NCBI GenBank assembly: GCA_025769875.1
Contig: JAGFNK010000097.1
Location: 1-64,000 of the forward strand
DNA length: 64,000 bases
Reading direction: 5' to 3'
Source of the DNA: Russula earlei
Taxonomy: Eukaryota > Basidiomycota > Agaricomycetes > Russulales > Russulaceae
Shown here one piece after another: positions 22,843 to 33,682 of the stretch (positions within the stretch are counted from its first letter, which is position 1; each line of letters starts with the position of its first letter). The position numbers were made by a program, and so were the translations under genes. The notes below the pieces were generated by a model. That model was not told where the DNA came from and ran no database searches. It saw only the letters and a program-made list of their open reading frames with translations.

Positions 22843-24357
22843 TTAGTTGTCATCAAGCACGACCGTAGTGAGAGTCCCGTCACGATCAGCCTGCCTGAAA
22901 ATATTTGGATCGCGCAGATTGAGCATCAGGCGTGAGACCATTACTACCGAAAGTCTTTGGGGAATTATCAGAGCCATCTGAGGAACTGCGGTTTCGAGCA
23001 CATACATATTCGTGAACATCGGAGTAGACAAGTCAAGAACGGGCTGGCATGTCAGTCAGGTTAAGGTGCCACTATACTATAATAGGATTTAAGACACTCG
23101 CTCACATTAATGGCCTGGAGGTGAGACAAAGTAAGGAAACCTCAGACGATCGGAACACGGAGAGGGCAAGAAGTGACGCACAAGGACGACAATGTTGAGA
23201 AGATTAAGATTCCATATCACACTACAGAATGGTAAGTGAAACGTGCTTCTCAAAACAACCGCTGCTTACCCGTAGTAGAGAAGACCTGGGCGGTCCCGTA
23301 ATGTTAGTTCGGTGAATAGTATATCAAGGTCATAAACGCACCGTCCATGACTAGCCGGTGGATGAATGGTTCTCTGCGCGTCCATATTCTTATTGAACTG
23401 GCTACCGTAAGAACAAAGACGGTGAAATCGAAGACCAGGAGGCCAGAGAAAGCTACGGCTTTCACTGGAAGAAGGGACCATGAACACAGCATACGACTTG
23501 ATGGAACGTACACTTACATTGAGCAGTGCTAACAACGTTTGAGTGCCAGTCGTGAGGAGGCAGAGTCTCGGAAGCATGACTCACCGATGATTCGGGTGTA
23601 GGGCAGTCGCATCGGACCAGATACCAACGACAGCCCACTGTAGAAGTTGACATGCAAGCATCCGGGTCATGAAGAGCGGGACTTACGCATGCGACCAAGA
23701 CCGCCGCTACGTATTCGAAGGACATGAGACACAGGACCCATCGGTTACGAAAATACAGGGCGTAAACCCGCATAACGAGAAGTACTGCAGCACCACCGCC
23801 GGTGAGCCCGAGGCTATGATGCGATAAAAGAAACCCACCAGTGGTCAGAGCGGTCAGAACAAATACAAATATGTAATGGTAAAAGGCAAGAATATGAATC
23901 CTGTGACAATCAGTGAGCGGCCCCGTGAAGGGGGGGGATCTCGAGACGCAAAGACTGACAAGTGCTTGCAGAACGGAGAATGAGTAAGTCGCCGGAAAGC
24001 AGGAAAACGAAACATACCGGTGTCTTGCAGGGGTCCGCAAAAACGTTGTAAAATAGAGGCACATGGCCTATCAAAGCCCCATATCGAAGGACCAGAAAGA
24101 GGGTCGAGGCCCATGTATGCGATCCCGCACGCCAGTAACGATCGACCTCCATGGACAGAGTGAGAAGGTAATCATAGAAGAGTATGACTTTTGCCGACGG
24201 ATGAGATAAATTTCTCGGGAATAAGGGCGAACGGACCGTAAGACGAAAGAGAGGACGCAGCACCACTCGCGAACCTGAGTTAGCAGCGTGAGATTGGCGG
24301 TGACACCTGAATGTTGGATCGCACATACAGTTGCGACTCGCACGCTGAATCGATCAT
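22843..24357 (-). CDS. DUF6533 seven-transmembrane protein
   Basis: A multi-exon membrane protein of the large mushroom DUF6533 family. From the ATG at 24357 (MIDSACESQLYVRSNIQ) the next readable exon carries the domain core AKVILFYDYLLTLSMEVDRYW and LFLVLRYGALIGHVPLFYN (about 24040-24220). Further exons give YHYIFVFVLTALTTGGF and VMRVYALYFRNRWVL (about 23690-23890), AFSGLLVFDFTVFVLTVASS (about 23390-23460), a short exon with NLNLLNIVVLV (about 23180-23215), and the last exon ending SRLMLNLRDPNIFRQADRDG..VVLDDN at 22843. That C-terminus is diagnostic. A TATATA box lies on the minus strand at about 24421-24416, 60 bases before the start. The function of the family is not established; receptor-like roles have been proposed on topology only. 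Internal splice sites were not all fixed. Confidence 0.82.
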
Positions 24358-24629
24358 AGCAAAGGAAGGGTTACAACGGTGTCAGTGCTATGGGGGTATG
24401 GCCTGTCGGGATGGGGTATATATGACAGATGGTGGCCGTGTGGTCACAAGGCTTGATACGCGCCAGCATCGGGGAATGATAAGAGCCTCCCAGAGTGGAA
24501 TTTGTCAACGAGGGAAGAGTGACGGGTTTGCACACACACACTGCCTTCCCACGCCAAATGTCAGACTTGATGACAAAGCACCGTAGCCAGAGACGAGATT
24601 CCGTCGCGGTCGCCTTTCTTTCTTCTCAG

Positions 24630-25551
24630 ATGATGCACTCCTACGTCCCCTCATTCGAACAGCATCCCCGTACCCCCTCTTCTTCCTCCACACACCGCCC
24701 ACGCATTTTCTCCCCGCTCTCTGAATCCTTTTCTCCCTCGCCATCCACCTCCCCCGCCACCAAACTCCAGTCGCGTCGTCGCGCGCAGTACAAGTCTACG
24801 ACGACACCCACGCGTCGCGTCTCAAAAGCGGACGATTCGCGTCCAAGGCGTGCCGCGTCGGATGAATCGTGTTTTGGCGTCCCCTTATTTTCATTGGTGG
24901 CTGCTCCCGGAGATGCTGGAGATCCCCGCTGCGCACTCCTTCGTGACCGACTGAGGCAACGCTGTGCTCTTCAGGCACAACAAGCGCGTACGAAACGCGT
25001 CGAAAGGGAGCGGATGAAATGGGGGTCAAGTGGCGACGGTGAAGATATGAGCATGGAAAGCGACGAGGAGGCTCATGAAGAGGTTTTGATTAGGGATGAG
25101 GCATGTCGTGCTTTTTCTCCCGATGCAAGTCGAGAGGCAAATACCTCTCCAGCTGTTTCATCGAATAGTCGCCAGTGCAAAGCGCAAGCAACACTACTCT
25201 TACCGGCTCTCCTTTCAAGACGAGGTTGGCTCGTCCCTTGATCCTGACATGGAGGACATCACCGAGTGGGAACGTTTTTTATCAGGTGCAGTGACTCGTG
25301 GTCATCTCAGCTAGGAGTTTGCCAGCGGCTTATCGTATATCTCAGAGGGTGGCCCGCTCCCTCCTGGTGAACCAGACCCCCCCCTTTCTGAATTCGATGA
25401 GGAGGAAATTGCTGAGCTCGCCGCGCAAGCTGAAGAGGCTGAGTTATGGGGAGATCTCGATGCCGACCGTACAATCTTCGACTTGAGCGATATCAATGAC
25501 ACGAACGTAAAACCCCAGGCTTTCCCAGACGACGATGTTACCATGGCCTAG
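24630..25551 (+). CDS. Conserved basidiomycete protein of unknown function
   Basis: The first part (24630 to about 25100) is Ser/Pro/Arg-rich, then acidic (DMSMESDEEAHEE). A second block reads LFHRIVASAKRKQHYSYRLS and EVGSSLDPDMEDITEWERFL (about 25150-25285), and a third reads SEFDEEEIAELAAQAEEAEL, then WGDLDADRTIFDLSDIN (about 25385-25495), with the stop at 25549-25551. The second and third blocks resemble conserved hypothetical proteins of agaricomycetes. Introns must join the three blocks. The donor of the first is unclear (candidates near 25040 or 25104), and the second would be only about 34 bases, ending CTAG before 25315. The highly charged, soluble character suggests a nuclear or cytosolic adaptor, but that is a guess. 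Confidence 0.6.
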
Positions 25552-25838
25552 TTCTGTTGAGAAATGTATCTACCATATTTTGTAAATCATAATTCACTCG
25601 GACGATGTATAGAACTTCTACCCCGATCCGATGACAGGTGCCATACCGAAAGGGCCTGTGTATGAGCAGGAAGGGATAAATAGCTCTGTCCTTTGGTGCA
25701 CAGAGCAGTGTAGGTTTGAGGTTTGTACCTATCAACACGTCGTATAAGGTTTTCACCTATCACGTACCAACTACAGACGTGCATACGATACGTATACCTC
25801 GATTCGGAACGGGTGGTCATTATGAAGCATGGGTCTCG

Positions 25839-26724
25839 TTATCCACCGATGAGGACTGGCATGGTATGAGGACGACCGTGCCGTCATCTGTGATAATCTT
25901 GAAACGCACTACAGGTAAATGCATCAGAGGATGAAGATGAAATGGAAATTGGGGAAGCACATGGGAGATCTAATACGTACACGTCCTGAAGGGCTCTCCA
26001 CGCGCTCTGCGGATGCTCGTAAAGTAGACCGTGCCCGCGCCTTCCGAGACCGGACCCGTCAGATCAGTAAAATGTCAGACAAGGCGGGCTATGCGTACCT
26101 CTGTCACCTTTGACGCGGAAACTGATGTCGATGTTCCCCTGTAACATCTTGACCTGGGAAGCGCGAGGACATGAGCGATGCTGTAATGATGGTGCTTCCG
26201 CCAGCCACAGATGGAGAGGGCGCAAAGCGGCCACCCACCGAACCGTACACCCACGGACTGCCGTTGAGATACCACGTGGGTTCGGGGCGAACCGCGCCGC
26301 CGAGAATCGCGCGCACGTCCTCGCTCTCGCGCAGCTCGCCGAGCACGCGGCGCATCGCGGAGCTCGAGAGGCGCTCTTGGTTGGCGGCATAGGCGAGGAA
26401 TGCGGCCCACCCCCCGACGCCGCCGACGCAGAGTGCGAGAAGGCCAGGCCAGGCGCGCTGAACGCACAGGACAAAACGTAAGCGTAAGCGCTCTGGGAAT
26501 CGCACATACTGAGTGTGGAGAGAGGCGCGCTCACTCGGTACGGTGGGAGATCGCGGGGCTGAGGTCTGCTGTAGTATTGGCGCGGACGTGAGGTCGAGGA
26601 GAATGTTTCTGGTGGTGGGAGATCTTTCGGAGGCGGCCGGGGGAGCTGATTTGCGAACGTTCCTCAAGAAATTTATCTTGGCGGGGTGTCTTGTCGGCCG
26701 GGCGAGGGATTGAGGAGGAAACAT
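25839..26724 (-). CDS. COA1: Cytochrome c oxidase assembly factor 1 (COA1)
   Basis: Five exons on the minus strand, 26724-26542, 26457-26239, 26153-26099, 26040-25981 and 25909-25839, encode 195 residues with matching phases. The N-terminus MFPPQSLARPTRHPAK is Arg-rich like a mitochondrial presequence. It is followed by a hydrophobic inner-membrane helix (GLLALCVGGVGGWAAFLAYA) and the COA1 domain: SSAMRRVLGELRESEDVRAIL, WYLNGSPWVYGS, MLQGNIDISFRVKGDRG, AGTVYFTSIRRARGEPF and LRFKIITDDGTVVLI. COA1 helps mature Cox1 during assembly of respiratory complex IV. A second Met frame start at 26763 is open but the Met at 26724 gives the better presequence. The gene shares a 1-kb divergent upstream region with the helicase. 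Confidence 0.85.
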
Positions 26725-27764
26725 TCCGTTCAAGTCAAGCCTGACGGCAGTCACGGTGAACAAAATCTAATTATTATCACATGTCACGTGTGGGTGTCCT
26801 CTTTTCGGTTCTCCATTCGATCGATCGGGAACAATGTTTGGGTGGAGGGAGGTCGGGAGAGGGAAGACGGAGGGGATGAGAACACAATAACAACATACTG
26901 GCGACGAGCCGTCGCAGCCGTAACCTACCAATGGCTGTCAATGGCTGTCTGAGACAAGTTCTCTTCCGCTTCGTTGCTATCCACCGTCAGTCAGTCCACG
27001 AACGTCTAAACCAACTATGAACAGAGGAAAGGGAGACAGAAACGCACGTGAAGAAGTCCTGCCTCGTCGTCAGCAACGACGTCATGGTGCGTACGACACT
27101 GATTGTTTATCCGCGCTCTCAGCAGTGCGGAGGCCGGTGGTGCGACAGATCAGGTGAAAGATTACTGGCAACCGTTCCGTGAACTGGCGGTGCTGATCAA
27201 GGATCGGCTGTAACATTCTTGGTAAATGAGATAAGGATGGTTGACGCTTATCGTGCCATTGGGATCAAGTCGGTTTCTGTATCGCACAAATACTTGGACA
27301 CTTCTAGTCGGGACTTGTTCACGTGTCAAATGGCGCCACAATGCGAGCTGAAAGCTCAAGGCCGACGGAGCCTTCAATTTGCACCCTGCTTGTTCTACCA
27401 CGACGAATGTTTCTCGCAGTGACGCCACGCTCCGGTTTGAAGCGGTTGTCGGCCTATATTCGGACTTGGATTGCTTTTGGATTGCTTCTGGCACGCACGG
27501 CTTTCACCCACACGGCCAGTATCGGATGACACGCGTTTTCATCGTGGCTTTCCACAATCGGCAGCGGCGCTACGGCGCCTTCGAGGTCATATCGTAGATA
27601 TCCTCGATGATGTGACGGGAAGCCCCTGTGTAACCATTCCTCTTTCCCCTGTCGTTTCTCGTTTGCAACCATCTCCTCTCTGTGCTGACCCTCCCTGTGT
27701 GTCTTCCTTCGGAGACAGTGCACGTCTAAAACTCGATCCGTAGCTCTTCGGTTGTTGCTTGCCT
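26725..27764. other. Divergent intergenic region between COA1 and the helicase
   Basis: About 1 kb serving as upstream region for both COA1 (minus) and the helicase (plus). Several small open frames overlap it without matching any family. Confidence 0.5.
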
Positions 27765-30700
27765 ATGTCTGCACCCGATTTCTGTGGCATTTGTCAGTGC
27801 CGAGTGCCCGCACAGGGGTGGGATCCTCACGTTGCAGGGAAGGCACATTGCCGGAAGGCTGGACTGAGAACCGAATCCATCCTTCAATTGGCTCAGAGGG
27901 ATAGGAATGGTGTTACCGTTTCTTCACAAGACACAGGATTGGACTTCGGGGTGGTCAGCCCAGGAATGGTTTCTCGAGCTGTCAAGTCTTTCACTCTCAA
28001 AGTGACCATTCAGACATCCGAGTTTATGGTCTTGGAACCCCAATGGACTTCGCGTTCGCGCGCACTTGGCACAGAACCTGCGTACGTAAGTCTTGCCTTG
28101 TACCTGCTATCAAACAACTGGTTCTCTCCCCCCTCAGCTTCTCATGTAGAATCGAAGGCGAGCCTCACCTTAGGCGAAACCGCGATGTTCGGATTATCGT
28201 AGGCTTGCGGGCTACCGGAATTGGCAGGTACCAGGACACGCTGGAGATTAGATTTGCCTGTATTTCCAACGGCAAACAGTTTTCGGTCACACGAACGATC
28301 AAGGCGACTATCGGAGACGCGGCAGATTATGCGCTCTTACTTCCATCTGCTCCCTTTGTTCCCCGCCGGAGGGCCAACCGGAAGGAAATAAGTCGCTTCG
28401 TCGCCGGTGTCCCCCCTCCGAGACTTCTTGCGATTGCCTGGACCTCCAAACTTGGGAAGTATAGGATTCCCAAGATATATCAGCCAATACTCTCAATACC
28501 ACCAAATCGCTCCGAGTCAACGGAGGATATTGTTCCCATACAAATCAGGTCCCTCTTCCCGAACCCTTTAAAGCTTGCGAACCATTGCGATGTGTTTTGC
28601 AAGTTGTTATGGCTGGAAGAGATTGTCATGGAGTACGTCCATTATGTTCAGTTGTGACTTCAGATTCGATTAATTCTCAGAGATGCTTTACGAGTGTTTG
28701 ACATGGAGTCCGTGACCTTGTCAAAGCATGGCGTATATTACCAGTAAGGCTGCGATACGAGTCCGTGGTAACTCAGTTGAGCTGTGGTTCCTTATAGTTT
28801 GTCGGTCCCTGGCTTAGCAGAGAAGCGACCAAGCGTCATTATTGGTAAGTACCCCCCTGGTACGAATTTAGTCGTGTGAGTTAACGGCAATGACAGGCGA
28901 TATCATCGTTGTAAAAATAAGTGGAGCTGGCGACGACAAGTGGTATGAAGGTCACGTCCATTATGTCCATGAGGCAGAGGTCGGCCTACGCTTTCATCGA
29001 TCGTTTTCGAACCATGCAACGCAACGCTTCGATGTGCGTTTTCGACTGAACAGGGTCCCGCTTAGACGGCAGCTTCAAGCACTTTATGCTACGCATCATG
29101 CGGCTCATCTCTTATTCCCTAAGAGCACTGACGTGGGCGTTTCCAATGCAATATTGTCCGGACTATCCATCCCTCTTTATGACCAGAAGATTGCAAATAA
29201 CGCTCGTCAACTTCAAGCCATCAAGTTCATCTTAGCCCTGCCATCGGGCTCAGCTCCTTTCATAATATTCGGACCGTAAGACCGGATTAGTTGTCATACA
29301 TTTTCCTTTCCCCTCCTCATTTTCTCTGCAGCCCTGGAACTGGCAAGACTGTGACAATCGTGGAAGCAATCAAGCAAATCCTACGTCGTAGTCCCCGTGC
29401 ACGCATTCTTGCCTGTGCGCCGAGTAATTCTGCGGCCGATGTTATTGCTCTGAGACTCTCAGATCATCTCGAACCACATGAACTCTTTCGATTTTATGCC
29501 CCCAGTCGCGATAAGAAGACAGTTCCTCCTGCCCTGGTCCGGTACACCTTCATGAACGCAGATAACCTCTTTTCTCATCCATCCCTCGACACCGTGAAAG
29601 CATTTCGTGTGGTCGTTTGCACTTGTGTCTCTGCGGCGTTCACGTTGGGAATCGGTGTCGAGCGTGGCCACTTCTCCCACGTGTTCATCGACGAGGCTGC
29701 CCAAGCCACCGAACCGGAGTCGATGGTCGTCCTCAAGAACACGGCAACGATCGCAACAAGACTCATCATTTCTGGAGACCCAAAACAGCTTCGCCCAATT
29801 ATCCACTCTGCCATTGCGAACGAACTTGGGCTCAGCATGAGCTATCTGGAACGCTTAATGGAGCATGACGCCTTTCGTGGATCATACGAAGGCACCTCCG
29901 GGTGAGAATCTACCATCTCATGTCGTTGGTATCTGACACGCCGACTAGTGTTGTGAAACTTCTGAGTAACTATCGTTCGCACCCGGCAATTATTCGTTAT
30001 CCTAATGAACGTTTCTACGATGGCGAACTCGAGGCGCACGGAGAACCTTCTTCCATCAACTCGTGTCTCACCCTGGCACCCCTTGTCCGGGACAAATATC
30101 CTGTGATATTTTGTGCAGTTGAAGGACAGGATACACGAGAGGCATCTTCACCTTCATTCTTTAACCCTGAGGAAGTACTGCAGGTGAAGGCATACGTGCA
30201 ACAGCTTCTAGCCGACAGGCGGTGTGTTCCCCGAATCGGTGAGCTTTTCCCCTGTCAACTCGAAGATATGTCGTCATTGGTGCGAAAAGAGCCTGCGGAT
30301 ATTGGAATCATCGCGCCATACAGGGCGCAATGCATGAAGCTTCGCAAAGCACTGAAGCCAATCGCCCCTGAGATCAAGATTGGGAGTGTAGAAGAGTATC
30401 AGGGTGATGTGAGTGAATTCGATTAGACGAAGTTCATGTTCATAATATGGACACGCAGGAACGTCGGGTCATCATCATCACTACCGTCCGAAGCAGCCGC
30501 GATTACATCAACTATGACTTGCGTTATACACTTGGGTTTGTTGCGAATCCACGGCGCCTGAACGGTGGGTCATGCAGACTGACTCGCGAGATGGCGTCTC
30601 TTACCTCTCGGCTGTGTGGTTTTCCTGCCCACAGTCGCGGTGACTCGTGCGAAAAGCACTCTTGATCATCGTTGGAGACCCGTTGGTGTTGGGATTGGAC

Positions 30701-30922
30701 CCGTTGTGGCGGGCCTATCTGAACAGCGTACATGCCGGAGGTGGATGGCGAGGGCGACAGATACCGTGGGATCCTCTCGAGGCGGTGAACCCGGATGGTG
30801 GATACGACGCTGATATGCGCATATGCACCTTGAGTGATGCGGAGGCTTTGGCGCGACGGCTCTTGGATGAGTCTGACTTTGCCGCCAGTGAAGATCAACC
30901 GTTTCGCGAGCCCGAAGAATGA
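27765..30922 (+). CDS. MOV10/SDE3-type SF1 RNA helicase with N-terminal zinc finger; one extra base in motif VI
   Basis: Nine exons (27765-28081, 28138-28632, 28681-28743, 28798-28844, 28897-29275, 29332-29901, 29949-30408, 30459-30564, 30635-30922). It opens with a C2H2 finger (FCGICQCRVPAQGWDPHVAG..H). After a beta-rich middle come the helicase motifs: I GPPGTGKT (across the 29275/29332 splice), Ia ACAPSNSAAD, II DEAAQATEPE, III GDPKQLRPI, IV NYRSHPAI, V EEYQGDERRVIIITTVRSS and VI VAVTRAK..ALLIIVGDP. The order and the DEAxQ box place it with MOV10/SDE3, helicases of small-RNA silencing and transposon control. Summed exons are 2,725 bases, one more than a multiple of three. The surplus is an A in the AAAA run at 30652-30655 inside motif VI, without which the protein would be about 907 residues. 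It is either a read error or a lesion that removes the C-terminus. The ATG at 27765 was chosen because it directly precedes the finger. Confidence 0.88.
30652..30655 (+). other. Single-base frameshift site in helicase motif VI
   Basis: The frame entering gives VAVTRAKSTL and runs to an early stop. The frame leaving gives ALLIIVGDP and continues cleanly to the stop at 30922. Three A instead of four would join them. Confidence 0.75.
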
Positions 30923-31516
30923 TTTTTTATTTCTTCTATGCTATGCAAGTTACAGGACCGGAATTTGTCGTCGCGGTAGTCTGTATCGAACGTTCCTCAC
31001 CAATGCCAGATCTCAGCATCTCTATCATCCCCAAGCTGAGGGCCCGTATCGATCGAAGTTGCGAGTCCTCGGCTGGTGATTCTGTGAGTTTCAAGAACCT
31101 AGACCGTACAACGCCAAGCCAGTCGAGATTTGAGGACAGGATATCGTATTCTTGACACCACTCGACAACTGGCATAACCTTCACCCTATATTCAGCGCTG
31201 AACCGCGCGCTCAATGATTCATGTGAAATCACAAAGAAATATGAAATTGAACGCTGCCCCTATCCGGTGGAGAAAGGGGCTGTACTTTACACACTCTCGA
31301 CGATGCTCACGACGACGATGAAGAGAAGAGTGCAAGCTCCAGGACGTACAGTACGTCCGTTGGGAGTTGGGAGTTGATTAGCAAACAAACTGCTGCGCAA
31401 ATGATGATATGATTAATGATGGACCCCCACCCCAGAAGCCGAGGACGCTTTCCGCAGTTCTGACGGCCATATATATCACATCTCCCTCTTCCTCCTCCTT
31501 TCATCACTCCCAACAA
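30923..31516. other. Intergenic, promoter of the type II membrane-protein gene
   Basis: Follows the helicase stop. A TATATAT box lies at about 31469-31475, some 45 bases before the ATG of the next gene, with a CT-rich leader between. Confidence 0.5.
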
Positions 31517-33218
31517 ATGAGCTCCGGTCTTCCCCCCCCAATCCCCCCGGCCCAACCCTCTACCGACGAGAAGGTGGTTACTTCCGACCTAAAGCAGCCA
31601 CACGAGGGAGAGAGTGGCTACCCAGCCACGCCAGCACCTCCTGAGCATTGTCAGCCGAGTCGTCGTCGGCGTTGCTGCCGCCGTTTCGGCCATTTCCTCC
31701 TCGTCGCGCTCTTCCTATGGCTCACGGCTCGTTTCCTCATGCGCCACTGTGAGCTACGGAGGCTGGGTCCCGATCACCTCGACCTCCTTCCCTGGGTACG
31801 CCCGATGCCCACAGGATTCCGAACCGCGGCCCCTCGCTGACTTGTCTGGCCTTTCTTCTCTTCCAGGACCCTGCCATCGTCGCTCACGCGGATAAGCATC
31901 ATCCCCCCGGCGAAATCGATGCCTGTGTCAATCCCTCCGATTGGACGGAGTTCAGTCATCCGGATCATCCCCTATTCGACGTATGGCGGCGGACAGAACT
32001 CTCGCTGCCGAGCTCTGCGGACGACGTCTTCCTGTTCTCCAGGGGGCTCCATGCGATTGGAGTGCTGCACGTGGTTGAGGCTCCTGATCGTGATGACATT
32101 GGGGTCGAGTTGATCGTGGGCTCCAACGACAAGAGCCTCCTATTCGACAGTACGAACGTGTGCAAGCTCCACCGTCGCGCCGGTGGCCACGGTGTAGGGA
32201 TTTTCGTGAGTGTAGCCTCGGACCATGTTCTCTTGTTGGTCTCGTGTTCATGTGCGGGCCAACAGACCCCTCCGTTCAAACGTCGTCTTCACGATCGAGA
32301 TGTGCTGTTCTTCAACATCACTCTATCGCTTCCCCAGGGAAAGGACGTCAACGTTCTACCCCACTTCGAGACCCACCTGCCTTTGTTCCATCAGACGATC
32401 AAAAAGCTCCCCACGCACACCTTTGGTTCCATCTCCCTCCACTCTTTTGACGGCCCTATCTTCGCCGAGGTACGTTTGAACCCCTTTCTTTCCAATTTTG
32501 TGACGTTCAAATCACCCTTTTAGAGCCTCGTCGGCGACAAGATCAAGATCTATTCGAGCAATGCTCCGATCGGGGGCGTCTTCAACACCTCATCGTTACT
32601 CAAGGTCAAGACTCGCAACGCCCCTGTTGACGTCCGGGTTAATGCATTCAACAAGGACAATGCCTCACCCACCCAAATAAAGATTCACACATCCAATAGG
32701 TTGGTCCTCTGTTTCCTCCTCCTCCTGCTCGATCGCTCATGTCCTTCTTCCTCTTCCTCTTCCTTCTCCTCCTCCTCCCCCCCTCTCCGTATAGCGTCAT
32801 TTTTGCTCATATCTCCCTGGTCTCTACGCACGAGGACCAAGCAGGTGGCGCCTTCGTCGTCCACGCGCGCACTTCAAACGGCCCGCTCGGACTCAACTTT
32901 ACGGACCAACCGCCCGACTCGCTGCTCAAACTCGAAGCGCACACCTCCAACGCACCCGCCCGTGTCCACCTGCACCCTGCCTACGAGGGTTTCTACAAAT
33001 TACGAACGACCTTCTTCCCCCCCGTCCTCGCCGTCGATGACAATGTGGAGGATCCCACCGGACGCGGCAGAAAGCGCGTGATCGATGAGAAGACGGTCGG
33101 ACGCGGTCCTTTCAGGATCTTGCACGGTGATGTTGTATGGGTTCCTCAGGACGAGGGGGCGCCTAAAGGGAAGGTGGATGTTTCAACGACTAATTCACCA
33201 GTCCAACTCTTGGTTTAA
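31517..33218 (+). CDS. Type II membrane protein with repeated beta-strand ectodomain
   Basis: Five exons (31517-31795, 31867-32205, 32266-32469, 32524-32699, 32795-33218) encode about 473 residues with consistent phases. Residues 1-50 are Pro-rich and cytosolic. A basic cluster (RRRRCCRRFGH) precedes one membrane helix (FLLVALFLWLTARFL). The rest should lie outside the cytosol and consists of repeated beta strands with NAPI/NGPL/NAPV turns: KIYSSNAPIGGVFNTSSLLK, KTRNAPVDVRV, ARTSNGPLGLNF, EAHTSNAPARVHL and VDVSTTNSPVQLLV. This is a conserved basidiomycete family without known function, whose repeats recall the DUF7330 protein at 9399-10495. A PPIPP tract and CT-rich intron 4 are present. Confidence 0.8.
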
Positions 33219-33682
33219 CCTGCCAACCTGATCGCTATGTGTCTCTTTACCTGTCCGTGCGCCCCTTCCTAGCTTCGTGACGTGCTTTCTTCTATACTTC
33301 CCATGCAGCCAGTAGTTTCGAGACCAAGTTAAAGAATCGGCTCATTTACTGAATCATTCCGTGCACGCAATGTGCCATCATGGTGATAATTCAAGCGAGA
33401 TCATGTACTTTGCGAGGCCGCAGACATGTAAGAATAATCGGTGTATGTGGCGGTCGCTAATACAAGAAGTGTGACAAGGATCTCTAGGTAGGAGTACGTT
33501 GCCCTTGAAGATGTGCGACAACGGGACATCCATGTTCCTTGCGTTTAATTGTCTCTATATCTACGGAAGTGGTATGAGCGGTAGCACTTGAGAAAGGGTG
33601 GTATCTATCAGATCGAAAACAACCAGAAGCCCGGGCAAACAAGCAACGTCCGATGTGTCTGTAACTTGGGCTCTCTCTCTCT
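33219..33682. other. 3' flanks of convergent genes
   Basis: Shared 3' region between the plus-strand membrane protein and minus-strand UDP-glucose dehydrogenase, including a short (CT)n run at about 33671-33684. No other feature is seen. Confidence 0.6.

Noticed and set aside
27162..27743. Small frames on both strands upstream of the helicase
   Set aside because: They lie in the divergent promoter region, overlap each other and match no family.
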